Positions 27,187 to 38,729 of a stretch of 64,000 nt of DNA are shown one piece after another. Position numbers and translations under genes: made by a program. The stretch covers positions 248,001-312,000 of the forward strand of contig JACAAK010000011.1 in the NCBI GenBank assembly GCA_025093985.1, read 5' to 3'. The notes under the pieces were generated by a model. The model searched no databases. It was given only the letters and a program-made list of their open reading frames with translations, and had not been told where the DNA came from. This stretch comes from Calvatia gigantea. Its lineage: Eukaryota; Basidiomycota; Agaricomycetes; Agaricales; Lycoperdaceae. Numbering within the stretch: the stretch's first letter is position 1; every line of letters starts with the position of its first letter.

Positions 27187-28374
27187 CTAGTCAAAGAATA
27201 GCCCGCCGTTGATGCTAACCTAGTGGAAGAATACATCGAAATTAGATTTATCTCTCACGACTTGGAAATAGAGCGCTGCGCATACGCTTTGACCTACCCG
27301 GGTTCCGACACGCCGCAATCAGCTAGAAAACTCGGAAAGGCGGGAAAAATCGACAGACCTGTAATATACCTTGCCTCCTTGGATGCTAGGTAGGAAACGA
27401 GGGCTGCGATTTCTTCCGGTTTTCCAACATCAGCAACGCCCTCTGGATTCTGACCCCACTTCTTCATGTCTTCTTTATATTCCTCGCCTACCGGGAAATG
27501 TGAGCACAAACAACATACCACACCAGTAAGAACTCACCCAATGGTGTCTGGACCAACCCTGTTTTTTGGGCTGAATGAGAACGAAACAGGTTCCCGTGAT
27601 ATGACTCACCCGGTGCATAGGCATTCACAGTAATGCTATAAGGCTTGAGTTCTATGGCTACGAAAATCCAAGTGTAAGAGTTGGGGGACATCACAGCAGA
27701 CCTCCGAATACCTGCAGTTTGTGTCAGGGACCGGACCGTAAACTTCGATGCACTGTACAGAGATAGCAGGTTCATTCCTGGAAAATCGTGAGCAGGGTCC
27801 ATGAACATATTGACAACGACAAAGACCTTGTTTTCCCGCGATTGAGCTCGCTCCTATGATCCTACCCCCTCTTCCCTGTTGGATCATAGCCTCTGCTGCA
27901 TACTTATAGCACAAAAATACGCCTTTGCCGTTAAGGTTAAAGACTTTGTCCCAATCTTCCAGCGTTGCTTTAAATTTCCGAGTCAGCGTAGTCACCATAT
28001 GTTCAACGATGGAAATGGTACTGTGCATGAGAGGTTTGGTGAAAGACATCCCTGCATTGGCCACCATCTGGATCAATAGCCGTCTTGCTCAATAAGCTAT
28101 TGCCCACAACGATTCTACGTACCACATCCAAACCACCCAAGGTCGCAACAGTTTGTTTCACCATCTCCTTCACCTCCGACTCCTTGGACACATCCGCCAC
28201 GTACCCAATAGAGCTACGCCCCAATGATTCGATTTCCCATTGCAAATCGGTCAACTTTCCCTTATGCCCTACGTCGTTCAAGGCGACGTTATAGCCATCT
28301 TTTGCCAACCTGAGTGCTATCGCTCGGCCAATGCCTCGACCTGCGCCGGTAACGAGTGCCACACCTAGGGCCAT
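27187..28374 (-). CDS. Short-chain dehydrogenase/reductase, copy 2
   Basis: Clean SDR start: MALGVALVTGAGRGIGRAI, DGYNVALNDV, YVADVSKESEV and LGGLDVV, then an intron, VANAGMSFTKPL, VFNLNGKGVFLCYKYAA, RIIGASSIAGKQG with catalytic Ser, SLYSASKFTVRSLTQ with Tyr-x-x-x-Lys, KPYSITVNAYAPG, GKPEEIAALVSYLASKEA and the final SINGGLFFD with the stop at 27187-27189. All core motifs are present. About eight exons with short introns. Best guess is an acetoin/diacetyl reductase or butanediol dehydrogenase type, by overall similarity only; the substrate cannot be assigned. It is tandem with copy 1 on the same strand, with about 290 bp between them. Confidence 0.85.
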
Positions 28375-29051
28375 TTGTTTTGTCCCTTAGGTTTACGGGA
28401 AAAGGAAGGGAAATCGTAAAACGAGTGAGAACACATCGTGTATATCCTGGGAGGATTTGATAAATTTAAAACTGAGGCTGACTTTTGGGGACTTGCGAAT
28501 TGGTACTTCGTGCCGAGCTTCATGACACCTTAAGGCATACCACAATAGATGGGGTTGGAGTTGGCGCCTATGTTCCTTGGTTGACAGGAACATTGGTGGG
28601 TAACGGGTGGGGAGGGGCTTGGTTGATCCCTCTGCACCACAACAATCCGCGCGTAATTCCCGGGGTATAAGATCTGGTCCAAGGGCCTTGTGGTCTGTGG
28701 TACTTAGAGATTGATTGGAGGATTTGCGTGACGTTTAAAGCGTGATTCCCCAACTAATAGACGTTAGTGGCTGGAGCTTGGAGGGGATGGCAATTAATCC
28801 CGACATGAACGAAGTATCCAACTGTCGTTCAGATAGCCTCGATTGTCCTGTGTCATTGATTTGAGGTACGACCAACGGCAGTCAACGCCTACGGTTCACC
28901 TTGAGTAAGCACTGAATTGTTAACAAAAGAGGTACGTGTAACCGAGGCGCTTTGGAACAGGAAACGCGACGGCCTACCAGTATGAAGAGACGCAACAAAT
29001 TGTCAGGAGTATCCGTGCCGCTTCATTCATAGTGAGATTGAAATAGCGGAA
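28375..29051. other. Intergenic, no gene recognised
   Basis: About 680 bp upstream of SDR copy 2 and of the F-box-like fragment. Nothing supported inside. Confidence 0.4.
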
Positions 29052-29731
29052 TGGATAGCAACGTAGAATATGCGCCCGAGAAGTTCATCGGTAATATTAT
29101 GGATCGTAGCGAACACTGTTCATTCCGGGTCTGGTGAAGATTCGAAGAATAGAACAGGTAAGGTCCTCGCTGGAATTTAACGAGTTCGAGCAGATATCAC
29201 GACAAAATCGTGTTTGAGCACAAAAAATATCTTAACCTCGTTTCAATCCGCCAAAGGCGGGAGAGATTTCTCTCCAGTTGTGAACGGACTTGTGAGAGTG
29301 TGGCAAAGAAATTACTTTGACGACGTTTGACACGTGAGTCAATTGATCCGATCACACCAACCCGAAGAGCCCGAAACCACCAGTCTGCTGCTCCCATAAA
29401 ACACTTGAACTTCAGACATGTCGTGGATCCTGAGGCCAGAGGTCTCAGTAAAGCTCTCATTGATGACCTATACCTACGGCTTGAGAAATACCACCACCTC
29501 AGAAAAATCACCATACGCGGTTCGCCCGGGCCAGTCAAAACCGTCATACCACATCCACCTTGTCGCTCTCCCGAACTAACTGGATGTAACAAGCGCTTTG
29601 AACTGCGTGGAAGTGAAACTGGCATTTCGACGATCAAGTTTGTCCATAGAGAACGAGCGTTTATGTCTCTTATTCTCCTCGGTGTGGTGTGTAAAACCAG
29701 CTAACATTATCCCGCCAGGTATTTCATAATC
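29052..29731 (+). pseudogene. Possible F-box/LRR-like gene, interrupted at its 3' end by a retroposon
   Basis: A coding-like stretch starts MDSNVEYAPEKFIGNIM, then after a likely intron IVFEHKKYLNLVSIRQRRER, and later APIKHLNFRHVVDPEARGL, LRLEKYHHLRKITIRGSPG and STIKFVHRERAFMS. The leucine/arginine-rich pattern resembles agaricomycete F-box-associated helical regions, but no definite F-box consensus is seen. An in-frame stop and frame changes occur. The reading ends about 30 bp before the 15-bp target duplication of the element at 29747-30724, so the insertion probably separated the gene from its 3' part. Confidence 0.35.
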
Positions 29732-29746
29732 TGATCAGTCCATACC
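29732..29746. repeat. 15-bp target site duplication, left copy
   Basis: TGATCAGTCCATACC, identical to 30725-30739 and flanking a GC-rich 978-bp insert. Confidence 0.8.
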
Positions 29747-30724
29747 TTTTATTTATTTTTAAATCAACAATTATATTTGCGGGGCGCAAAGGCAGTCTGC
29801 GCTTAAACTGAAGCCTACTGAGCCACAGGCAACTGTCTAAGTACTAGCTTGACACCAAAACATATACGTTGTACAGGACATACCCCCGCACTGGTACCGA
29901 AACACGAAGTCACTATATAAAAGTGTCTATAAAAGTCTGAAAGAAAAAGAAAAGGGACAGGTCGTGCTGTGGCGACGGCATAGTGAGCACCGGAGGTGGG
30001 CAGGTCCAGTGCGGATGATAACCCAAGGGGTAGGGCAGTTGCGTAGCAGAGTCCCCGTAAGGACCAGGAACGCGAACCCCCGCTCAACGTCTGACCGTAG
30101 TCAGATGGAGCGACGTCTCCTAAGAGACTGAGGGACACGTTCCCCCGCTGAGGCTGTGGCGGAGGTACCCGGCGAGAAGCCAGGTAGAAGGTGCCCGGCG
30201 TGAAGCCAGGCGGAAATGCCCGAAGGCGCGTTGCCGGCGTGTTCGCAGCGTGTCCGACACGTGGTCAGACGGGTGGCAGTCCCAGCGAGAGCCCGGGAAA
30301 GCGAGGGGCCCCAAGCTGTTAGGCTCGAGGCGGGGGGTCACTGGAGGTCGGGGGTCCAATGAAGGGGGGTCACTGGAGGTCGGGTGGTCCAGCGAGGGGG
30401 GGTGCTGTACTCAGAGGGCAGTTTGGCGTTGGTGCCCGAAGGCGGAGGGGCCTTCCCAGCATCTTTGAGGTCCGGGAATGCGAAGAGCCCCGGCTGTTGA
30501 GCCCGAGGTGGAAGGTGCTTCCCACGGCGGTCGGTATCTCAGTACCCCTACCATCCACAGCTCTGAGACTACGTACTGGCCCGCGATGAAGCGAAAGTGT
30601 CGACGACCCGTGTCCCACTTGAGACGACGACGAAGCTCCGAGAGCACGAACTCCTCCAAACCCCAGCGGGGTTGACGAGGTCCCACTAGAGGGATGGTTG
30701 TGGTAAGAGGTCAAGGAAGGGATG
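29747..30724 (-). mobile_element. Non-autonomous retroposon (SINE/LINE-like), minus orientation
   Basis: A 978-bp, markedly GC-rich block bounded by perfect 15-bp direct repeats. The left end is T-rich on the plus strand (29747-29765), so on the minus strand the element ends in an A-rich tail (AAAAATAAATAAAA). Variable-length target duplication plus a 3' A-rich tail is the signature of target-primed reverse transcription. No reverse transcriptase motif is visible, so it must be mobilised in trans or be a truncated copy or processed transcript. It holds an imperfect tandem repeat around GGTCACTGGAGGTCGG (about 30338-30400) and a second around GAAGCCAGG (30170-30215). Minus-strand open frames (29815-30138, 30370-30714) exist, but high GC content alone can keep frames open. 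No clear pol III box was found by eye. Confidence 0.7.
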
Positions 30725-30739
30725 TGATCAGTCCATACC
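30725..30739. repeat. 15-bp target site duplication, right copy
   Basis: Second copy of TGATCAGTCCATACC, directly at the 5' end of the minus-strand retroposon. Confidence 0.8.
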
Positions 30740-31595
30740 CACGATATACCTGAGCATACTTTCCCTGATCCAAATATAACGCAGTGTCGGAAGTGCGTAG
30801 AAGAGTAGCATTTCGCGTTGGCTGCATTTAGGCTCTAGGGATGCCGGAACCGAAATCTAGCTTGAGGCGAGAGATTAGATCTAATACTGGTAGGTGCTTT
30901 AAATTGAATTGAACGAGTGCCGACGACGAGTCTCCGCCCAGGACCATTAAACTGTGGAGACTGCACGTCGGCTGCCTTCGGAACGGCACCCAACGAGCAT
31001 CTCACACTAATCAGTCCACCCTCCGAAGATTTCGTCACCCCGACCATTCATCGATCCGTCGCCGATCCGCTCGTTCCTCGCTCACTACACAACCGTCCAT
31101 TTCACCTGCCATACATCGTGTTTTAGACCACTACCCACTTTAATAAAATTTCACCGCACATCTTTCTCGTTACCGACATTTTTTTTTCTAATTCAGACTC
31201 TTCGCCTCCGTAGTCGCACATTCACTCGTTGTGTTTCAAAAATTTCAACATTTTACCACAGTTCCCTAGCCTAACCTTCATTATACTAACTCAACTCATT
31301 TGCTATACAGATTCAGTATTTGTAGATAACCGTAGAAATTGAACACCGGACAAGTTGTCTACAGTATAAATACAGTCGAGCCAGTAGAGGCTCGACACCT
31401 AGTAATTGGTTAAACCTTTGTTGACCGCTTTTGAATGAATGTTTCTCAATCGCCATTCGACGACCATGTGCAAGCCTCCAGGACGGGTCTAAATGAACTT
31501 TCCAGCGTTGTTGAATTACATTATTTCCACAAAGGAGAAATGCCGTGGCGAATACAAGGGTTGTATGGTCGCGGAGGGAGTACTGAGCGGAGGAA
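30740..31595. other. Region without a supported gene
   Basis: Probably contains the displaced 3' part of the interrupted gene at 29052. An open stretch ending PLVPRSLHNRPFHLPYIVF (30917-31126, plus) is not recognisable. The rest is AT-rich 3' flank of TRM44. A short hairpin (GTCGAGCC / GGCTCGAC) lies at about 31373-31395. Confidence 0.4.
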
Positions 31596-33328
31596 TTAAT
31601 GGTCACCTCCTTTTCCTTCTGGTACTCTTGCCTTGAATACACCGCGCGTAATCACCCCGCTAACGATAGCTTCTGCATTTGCAATTGCCTCTTCTACAGT
31701 CATATCCGAGCGTCGCTTTCTTCCTGCACGATATGAATACGAGGCTCAAACCACGAGAACCACTACGCACCGGCGATTGCCCAATTCCTAGTACTAGGGA
31801 TTCTCAAAGTCTCACATTCAACCTCCCATCCGCAATGGAGGCTCAGGGTCGAGAGCCATATTCGATACACCGAGTACGAGCTCGAGTGACTGCCTTCTGC
31901 CCCGAGACCTAAACTCCCAACGAAATTTGGGTCCAAACCTGTTTCTGCGTGAATGTTTGCTGCAGTCGATCCCTGGTTACCTATCGGAGGCCGGATGAGT
32001 TGGACCGGGGAATGACGAAGTAGAGGATCGTTCAAACTTGGCGTCGAACGACCAGGCACAACACGGTATTGAGAGATAACCGGATGCCCGATGGATGGTC
32101 GCCAGAACCGGGATCCAAGGTGTCAATTCATCAGCATGGTTGCCGATAAGGAATACCTCTGGGGGAAGAAATGAGGAGGGATCAACAACAGTGGGGTCAA
32201 AAGCGTGGACGTGGAGCCGTGCTTGTGTTGCTTCTGGATAATGCCCCCATGATCTTCGTGCCCGAACATCCACACCCGCTCCCTGATAGCCTTCGGCTAT
32301 CAATATATGGGTGAGTAATCCATTGCCGCATCTGTTTGACCTTCTAATCAGCAGAGCGTAAAAGAGGCGAAATGATGATGCTACCCGAGATCAAGGAAGC
32401 CACCAGGCGGTCGGGGCCAGGAAGTCCACGGACGGTCCAGATCACCTGCCACAGGATCTGTGAGATGGGAGTGGGAATATGTCGCCTTCCAGAGGAGCAT
32501 CAGGAATGTTGCGATGCCGACATCTTCGAACACATGCTTCAGCGGGTCTGTGACCTCCTGCCACGTATGTATAAGATGTTTATGTCTTTCGCGCATTATG
32601 AGATAAAGGTCCTGGTACTCTTCACGTTGGATCAAGCAGTCGTGCGCAACGCGTTTTTTATAATTTGTCAGCGCTCCCCAACCATATCGGTGAAGCGTTT
32701 CCAGGAGGGCAAGGCAAGTGCGATAAAGGCGTGAGTCAAGGTCGGTGGGCGTCTCGGGAAAGGGCAAGACTTCGATCCTGAGAATTGGCGGATGACTTGC
32801 CGAACTGATGTATCGGAATGCAAGATGGAATACAGCAGGGTGATAATAGGGTAGCTTTGAACCAGGAGAAATGATCGGAGTTAAGACCAGGGTGTTCAGC
32901 ATGGCAGGACTGTCTTCAGGTGAGTAGAATGTGCAGTATTGTTCCAATCCGTCGTCGCGGCCAGGTCTCCGAGGGAGCAACTTTCGGTGAATGTATTTTA
33001 TTTTCCGAACACCGTGGAGGTCGGGCGTGCTTGAGGGAATAGGGTCCCTAGCCTCCGTTAGAATATCCGAACGAAGGATCAGGGTGGAATTGTATTCAGG
33101 GTGCCGAACGAGCTGCGAAACCGCAGCCTCAAACTAGAAGAAGATGGTCATGACGAAAATCCTCCTCAGCAAAAAGAAGATAAACAATACAAGATCTATT
33201 GGAAAATCGGCTGGGCATGATATCAGAGGTTGCCATAAGCCGTCTGTGCTTCTCAGCGGCGGTTCTGAATCATCCTTTGCGTTATATGTGGCGGCGGAAA
33301 ATCTTGGTCGGGATTGGGCGGTAGCCAT
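31596..33328 (-). CDS. TRM44: tRNA (uracil-2'-O-)-methyltransferase TRM44
   Basis: SAM-dependent cytoplasmic enzyme making Um44 in some tRNA-Ser species. N-terminal exon MATAQSRPRFSAATY, then SLSDGLWQPL-type sequence (STDGLWQPLISCPADFP), HPEYNSTLILRSDIL, YIHRKLLPRRPGRD and LVLTPII. The family core KHVFEDVGIATFLMLLW precedes FLDLG|CGNGLLTHILIAEGYQG, the SAM-binding motif split by an intron, then GVDVRARRSW and IPCCAWSFDAKF. The C-terminal part has LGAEGSHSSSYSVYRIWL and CGWEVECETLRIPSTRNWAI, then a short intron and a basic tail ending at 31596-31598. One extra C in a C4 run at about 32007 shifts the frame. Otherwise complete and near normal length. Confidence 0.9.
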
Positions 33329-34864
33329 CTAACTGTATAGAGATATAATCCTCACATCACAGTATCGTCCTGTACAGAACGCACCAAGAAGCTGGAGATT
33401 TTTTGTGATTCCTTCAAAAACCCAGGACAGGCAGAGAGAAAGCTGTGTGAATAACGTAGAAAAGAGTCACGATCTGAGTTATGTAATTCTGGCAGGCACC
33501 AGCCTTTCCCGTCAACTGTTGCCACTCCTTGCTCTTCCCCTTCAATCGTCCGGAAGGTTCTTTGGAACAACCCTGGTGTTTACCCCGGTCCGAACAACAC
33601 TATCAGTGTTGGACATTTGCATTTCTGGTCGATCCAAATGAAACCGGTCTGAAACCAAATGTTTCGACCCTGTCATTCTGCAAAATGTGAGGTATGACCA
33701 GGAATCCTCGGAGTTGGTTGTGGATGTCACAGAGCCTCGGCACGTTTTTGATGGAATCATGAACTGATCTTTCTGACGAGAACCAAGGGCCGAGTGAGAC
33801 TGTCAACCTGTCGTGTCCGTGTATCATCAAGAAGTGATAGCATCTTCTCGCGTAACATCTCGGGAACCGTTCACGTTCGCGCGAATACACTCAATAGTAC
33901 GTTTGGGAACCCTACTTGGTAACAAATTCCAGGGGCTTACCCAGACAAGCCTCTTGCTGCTTGAAATATGGAGTGCCTTCCGACCACAAGAAGCGACGGG
34001 TGGTCAACATTGTCGTGATGGGCAGCTTGTGCTGGCGCACGGAGACCAACACCTAACATGGTGTGTGTACTATCGATATGACCGCGGGCGTCACCATACG
34101 TGTGCAGCTGTCTTGGGGTGACTAGGAGGGGATTGATCTTTATCCCAATGCTTGGACTTCCTCTTTTTTTTGCAAGAACATGACTTATATTTGACGAATA
34201 TTTGAATGCTCCGTTCCCCCTTGGGAAGGGGGCTTGAACGCAAATGTCCAAAAAAGATATCATAATCCACTGTGATTATTAATGCATATGCCTGGCTGGG
34301 TAACAAAACCCTAGATTCCTTGCCAGCCTGACGGGTTTTTGCTTACCTGGCCTCATGGAAATCGTGGAGTTGGAATGGCAATCTGAGTAAGAAGCGGGTG
34401 TTAGACAGGAAAGAACTACCATATTCGGACTGGACATAAATGTTGATGTTGGCATAAGCGAGGTCCTTGTGGTGCGATGAGCGCCCATAAGTACGTCTCT
34501 GAGTAAGGACAAGCAGAACGTGATCAAGAGCCACACCGGCGTAATGCATATGACGGCGAGCTTGATAATTTGCTCGCTTCCTGGTTCATCCGACACATGA
34601 AGATGACGACTCAGACCCTGACGCTTTCTAATTGTGATCGGTATGAATGTCTGAAATCGAAATTGCGCTATGACCTTTAATGGCAACACCCTTCATTTAA
34701 GGCCGAGGAATCACACGCGGTGCCACGCCTCGCTGGTAGACCGCGGGGAAGGATCTGGGGCGGTATAAAGTAGGTGCTAGTATGCCGTGCAAACCGTTAA
34801 TATCAGATTTCTGTCCGGCAGCAACTCCTTCCTCTTTCTGACAATTCCTGATTTTTAATCCCTC
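33329..34864. other. Region without a supported gene
   Basis: About 1.5 kb between divergent TRM44 and the quinone reductase. A 136-codon minus frame (34279-34689) with one hydrophobic stretch (AVICITPVWLLITFCLSLL) could be a fragment of a membrane protein, but neither motif nor exon structure supports a call. The overlapping open frame 34343-34549 gives an equally plausible reading. Confidence 0.4.
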
Positions 34865-35882
34865 ATGTGCTTCCCAAGCAAAAGCCAGAAAAGCAATTTT
34901 ACCGACGGAGCAGCGAAACCAAAATCACAAACCCAAAACGGTACAAAGAATACAAACGGAACAAGTACAAAAGGCGACAGACCTCAACCCTCTACCACCA
35001 CCCAACCACCCCCAGCTCCTGTCGCAGCATCTACAATCCCCTCTTCAGCAACCATGTCTCGTCCTCGCGTCGCCATCATCATCTACTCCATGTACGGCCA
35101 CATCGCCAAGCGTATGTCCCCCTGCCTTTGTTTGTTGTGGTGTACGGTGCTGATGTCCTTGCTAGTCGCCGAGTCCATTAAGGCTGGCGTTGAGAGCGCT
35201 GGTGGAAAGGCTGATCTCCTTCAGTATGCATTTGATACTTATCAATATCCTCTCCGATGTTGACATCCTTTCCAGAGTCCCAGAGACACTCTCTGACGAC
35301 ATTCTCAAACTGTTGCAAGCTCCTGGAAAGCCCAACTACCCTACCCTCACCCCCGACGATCTCACCAAGTATGACGCTTTCTTGCTCGGTATCCCTACCC
35401 GTTTCGGCAACATGCCCGGTCAATGGAAGGTATGATCCTCATGTCCTTGTCTCAGAATTGTCCATGTTTAAGTCGGTTATTTTCAGGCCTTCTGGGATGC
35501 TACTGGTGGCCTCTGGGCTGCTGGCAAGCTCGCTGGCAAGTATGCTGGTATCTTTGTCTCCACCGGATCCCATGGTGGCGGACAGGAGGCTACTGCCATG
35601 AACACCCTCTCCACCTTGACTCACCATGGTATCATCTTCGTCCCCTTCGGTTACTCTCACGCCTTCCCCGAAATTACCAACCTCCAAGAGGTTCACGGTG
35701 GTAAGTGTTCGCCTCCGCTACTGTCTCATTTCTATGTGCTCAATCCTTTCTTAGGATCTCCATGGGGTGCTGGCACCTTCGCTGCTGCTGACGGCTCTCG
35801 CACGCCTACCAAGCTTGAGCTTTTGCTCGCCGAGAAGCAAGGCAAGGCCTTCTATGAAATTGTCAGCAAGGTCAAATTCTAG
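34865..35882 (+). CDS. NAD(P)H:quinone oxidoreductase, WrbA/flavodoxin-like
   Basis: Flavoprotein reducing quinones by two electrons, in the WrbA / Pst2 / Ycp4 group (fungal allergen type). The core begins [19 protein letters not shown] with the FMN-binding loop, then intron, [18 protein letters not shown], intron, [34 protein letters not shown] sequence, [52 protein letters not shown], and the hallmark [10 protein letters not shown] before the C-terminus EIVSKVKF at 35882. Four short introns fit cleanly and no frame break was found. An in-frame extension of about 60 residues rich in Lys, Thr and Pro precedes the core; translation may start at 34865 (MCFPSK) or at the internal Met near 35054. 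A Cys at position 2 could be lipidated, which is an inference. Confidence 0.93.
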
Positions 35883-36487
35883 ACTGATGGGGTATTGATC
35901 TTCGAGTGTTCCCACCTTCGCATTTACTACATATATAACCCCTTGAACGGTTGCTGTTAAGCATTGTATTTCACGAAATGTAGATGAACACGATCTTCTT
36001 TCATCTCTTCAATACTGTTGCCTGAATTTCAACCGACCGACTTCCTGAATCCAACAATCTACGGAACGCCATTCTATTCCGATTAAACGCCTCAACATCA
36101 TTTATTGACCAGAAAGAGCGCGTGGGTATAGCTTCCAGACCATGACCGCTTAGCGTCGAGCCTGGTTTCGGGATGGACTCAGGTAATTTTGACCACCACT
36201 GATGCATTGTTTACCCGAGGTAAGGCGTTTCCTAAAAAGTTGTGATACTCCCAACAGCCCCAAAGATGATCTGGTACTCATCACTGGTCACCCTTTGGCT
36301 TTTAATGGCAGCCTGAGGATACGTAAGGTCCAAGGGTGGATCAATCTCCGAAATCGGAGGTTCGGCGGCGATCCTGCGGCCCGAGCAGAAGCCCAAAATT
36401 AGGGTCACTGCACAATGCAAACGTATCCAAGTAACTTCCATGATTGATCCCTGCATGGACCTTTTTTCCTCACCAGATTCGGCCACT

Positions 36488-36787
36488 ATGAATGCTTCTA
36501 AACTGTGGCTATTATTGTTGAACTCTCTTACAGTCGGGATCAGGAGCAGTTGGTTTGCCATGGGAGGAGCAGTTGGTTGCGCTTACTTTGCGGGAGGTTT
36601 CGTCACCACACCAACAACTACCACTAACTACCCACCAGTCATCGTCCCCCGTCCACTCGGGTTCCTGAAGAGGATACCAAATTTGTATCCAGATTTGTTA
36701 CCAGAGCGCCTCCAAACCTTTGGGCCTGTCCCTAGGTTTGCGACTGAGAAGATGCCTTTGAAGTATTTTGAGCCAATCTGGAATTAG
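36488..36787 (+). CDS. Short hypothetical protein with N-terminal hydrophobic segment
   Basis: MNASKLWLLLLNSLTVGIR opens a frame with a second hydrophobic stretch (FAMGGAVGCAYFAGGFV), followed by a Pro-rich part (PPVIVPRPLGFLKRIP) and ending KYFEPIWN at 36787. Composition looks protein-like, but no family is recognised and no exon partner was found. An open frame on the opposite strand (start 36441) also has a signal-like N-terminus, so strand is uncertain. Confidence 0.3.
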   Translation: MNASKLWLLLLNSLTVGIRSSWFAMGGAVGCAYFAGGFVTTPTTTTNYPPVIVPRPLGFLKRIPNLYPDLLPERLQTFGPVPRFATEKMPLKYFEPIWN

Positions 36788-37078
36788 GGGCGCCGTAAGA
36801 CATTTATTCACCGGACACGCTTCTCCTGGAGTTCCTTTCCTTTACAAGTGCATTGTTCTCCGAGGACCCAGGGAATATTGGAGCTCTACCAGGCGCTGGG
36901 AAATATGAACCTAGTGAGGATGATTCCATACCGACCTGAAAGGCCATTCATGGTTAGTCACGCAGTAGCTTACGGATTAAAAAGAACGGGAGCTGCTGTT
37001 TTGGCGGTGGTCTTGGCACATGTTGGGTCTATTTTTACATGTTCATCGTCGCCAAGCGGGCGAAGTTGATTAGTAGTA

Positions 37079-37546
37079 CAGTCGAAGCTCTTATAACTGA
37101 TAGCTCTCCATCACACCCCCGAGCTATCAGTTATGATAGATTATCGGATGTCAAAAAGAAGATAATTATCTGATAACCACTTGTGCTTGGACGAAATTGC
37201 GATGAGTGGGGATTGAACAGATGGGGTCATTATCAGGTTCAGTTGTGGATTTCCGTGCCACTTTGGAAGAGAATTTTTACTAATTATCATATTTGACATG
37301 CCCCTAACAATGGAACGAAAATTGTCATATCCAAGTCTGGTTTTCGGCCCCTTGGGCTCAGGTATAATAGTTAGCGCTGGAATAACGCTATCAGTTTTGG
37401 GTCAGAATGACCTATCATTTATAAGATAGGACAGATTTATAGATATGGGGTTAAAATCCCCGCTAACCAACTTGGTCACAGGTGTCAGCTATCGGATACG
37501 ACAGATTATCGGTTTTGTGAGCTATCGGTTATAAGAGCTTCGACTG
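37079..37546. mobile_element. Pogo/Tc1-like MITE, 468 bp, flanked by TA
   Basis: Terminal inverted repeats CAGTCGAAGCTCTTATAAC (left) and its near-perfect complement ending GAGCTTCGACTG (right), each followed inward by further related blocks (TGATAGCTC / GAGCTATCGG). Both ends are flanked by TA (37077-37078 and 37547-37548), the target duplication of the Tc1/mariner-pogo superfamily. No coding capacity. Internally the motif GAGCTATCAGTTATGA and GATTATCGG recur in both halves. Confidence 0.88.
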
Positions 37547-37548
37547 TA

Positions 37549-38729
37549 CCTGAGTGGAGGGTTCAAATAGTGGGATATGCAACGAACGTCAGAAATCCTT
37601 TCTACGATCTATGTCAGATATCTGTGGAGTCACCTTCCGGGGAAAGTATTTTCAGGCGCGATATGATATATGACTTTGTTGGAGACTCCCATCCCCAATC
37701 AGTTGTTGTTTGAAGGGATCAAGAGGTGGTTTGGTGCTACTATTTCAAAAGCGTGTGTCGCCACAACTTGAATTTTTGAAAGAGGATACATGGTTACAAA
37801 GGGTTATACTTCGGCATCAGTACGCTCTGTATTCGAAGTCACTGCCCAACCAGATGCCCCGGTTGCACTCAATCGGCCATCCACAGATCGCAGTGCAAAT
37901 GGCGAGAGCTTTCACCCGAATTGACCACTACTCTTGGTGGAATCGAGAATACGAGCGACCCGAGAATCCATACCGAACTTAGCATCTACCAAAACAAATC
38001 ATCGTCTATAATATATTCAGCCAACATAAAATACGGGCCTTGCGCGCAGTGCAGTGCAAGAAGGGGGCAATAACATCCACCTTGTGAACTGGTTTAATTC
38101 TCATCCATATCTCGACCCAAGAAAGGGTAAAAGGTGGTCTAGTCAGAAGGTCTTTTCGAAGAGAAGGTGAGAATCAAACAAGACCAGAGAGTTAATCACG
38201 TTACGTACATATAATGAACCCTCTTGATTTCGCGTGTAGGCCTGTTTTAATAGATACTAACCTCGGCATGTTATCTAACCAGCTGCGTTCTCAATGCCAC
38301 CGAGCCAATTTGAGCGAAGAAAACCCTGCCACTTGTCGTGCCATCTTTGGATACCTCAGTTGGGTGAGACTACCGCACCAAACTAAGCTGCGCCTTATCC
38401 CCTCATTGATACAGAGCCCATCATTTTCGAAATTTAACCTCCTATAATTACTCTATGCATGCACGTCTGTGCGGATACTTAAGCCATGTATTACGCAAAT
38501 TGCGGTGACATGAGCTTTGGGAACGGCAGCACACCAAACACTGCCCCCTGGTTTCCTCATTTTTTTACCCTTATGTAGCAGGGAGGGAAGCCAATAGGCC
38601 CCGAAGCAAACGAATTTGCTGCTAAGAATTTCCAGGACTCCCGTGTGATTGATCCCCAACCAGTCCCCACCAATTCTGGGCAAACAGCTGACTTCGAGTT
38701 CTCTGCCAGGATATAAAGCACCATTCGCC
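37549..38729. other. Region without a supported gene
   Basis: About 1.2 kb. One 90-codon frame (37710-37982, plus) ends in HYSWWNREYERPENPYRT, but an alternative frame over the same bases is just as protein-like, and no domain is recognisable. The right part is the 5' flank of SDR copy 3. Confidence 0.4.

Noticed and set aside
29815..30138. Open frames within the GC-rich retroposon
   Set aside because: GC-rich sequence keeps frames open by chance; no transposition or RNA-binding motif seen.
34279..34689. Minus-strand frame with one hydrophobic helix
   Set aside because: Single helix, no motif, and an alternative frame overlaps it.
36232..36561. Minus-strand frame with a signal-peptide-like start (MEVTWIRLHCAVTLILGF)
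   Set aside because: Its start would lie 47 bp from an opposite-strand candidate start; no family or conserved exon supports it.
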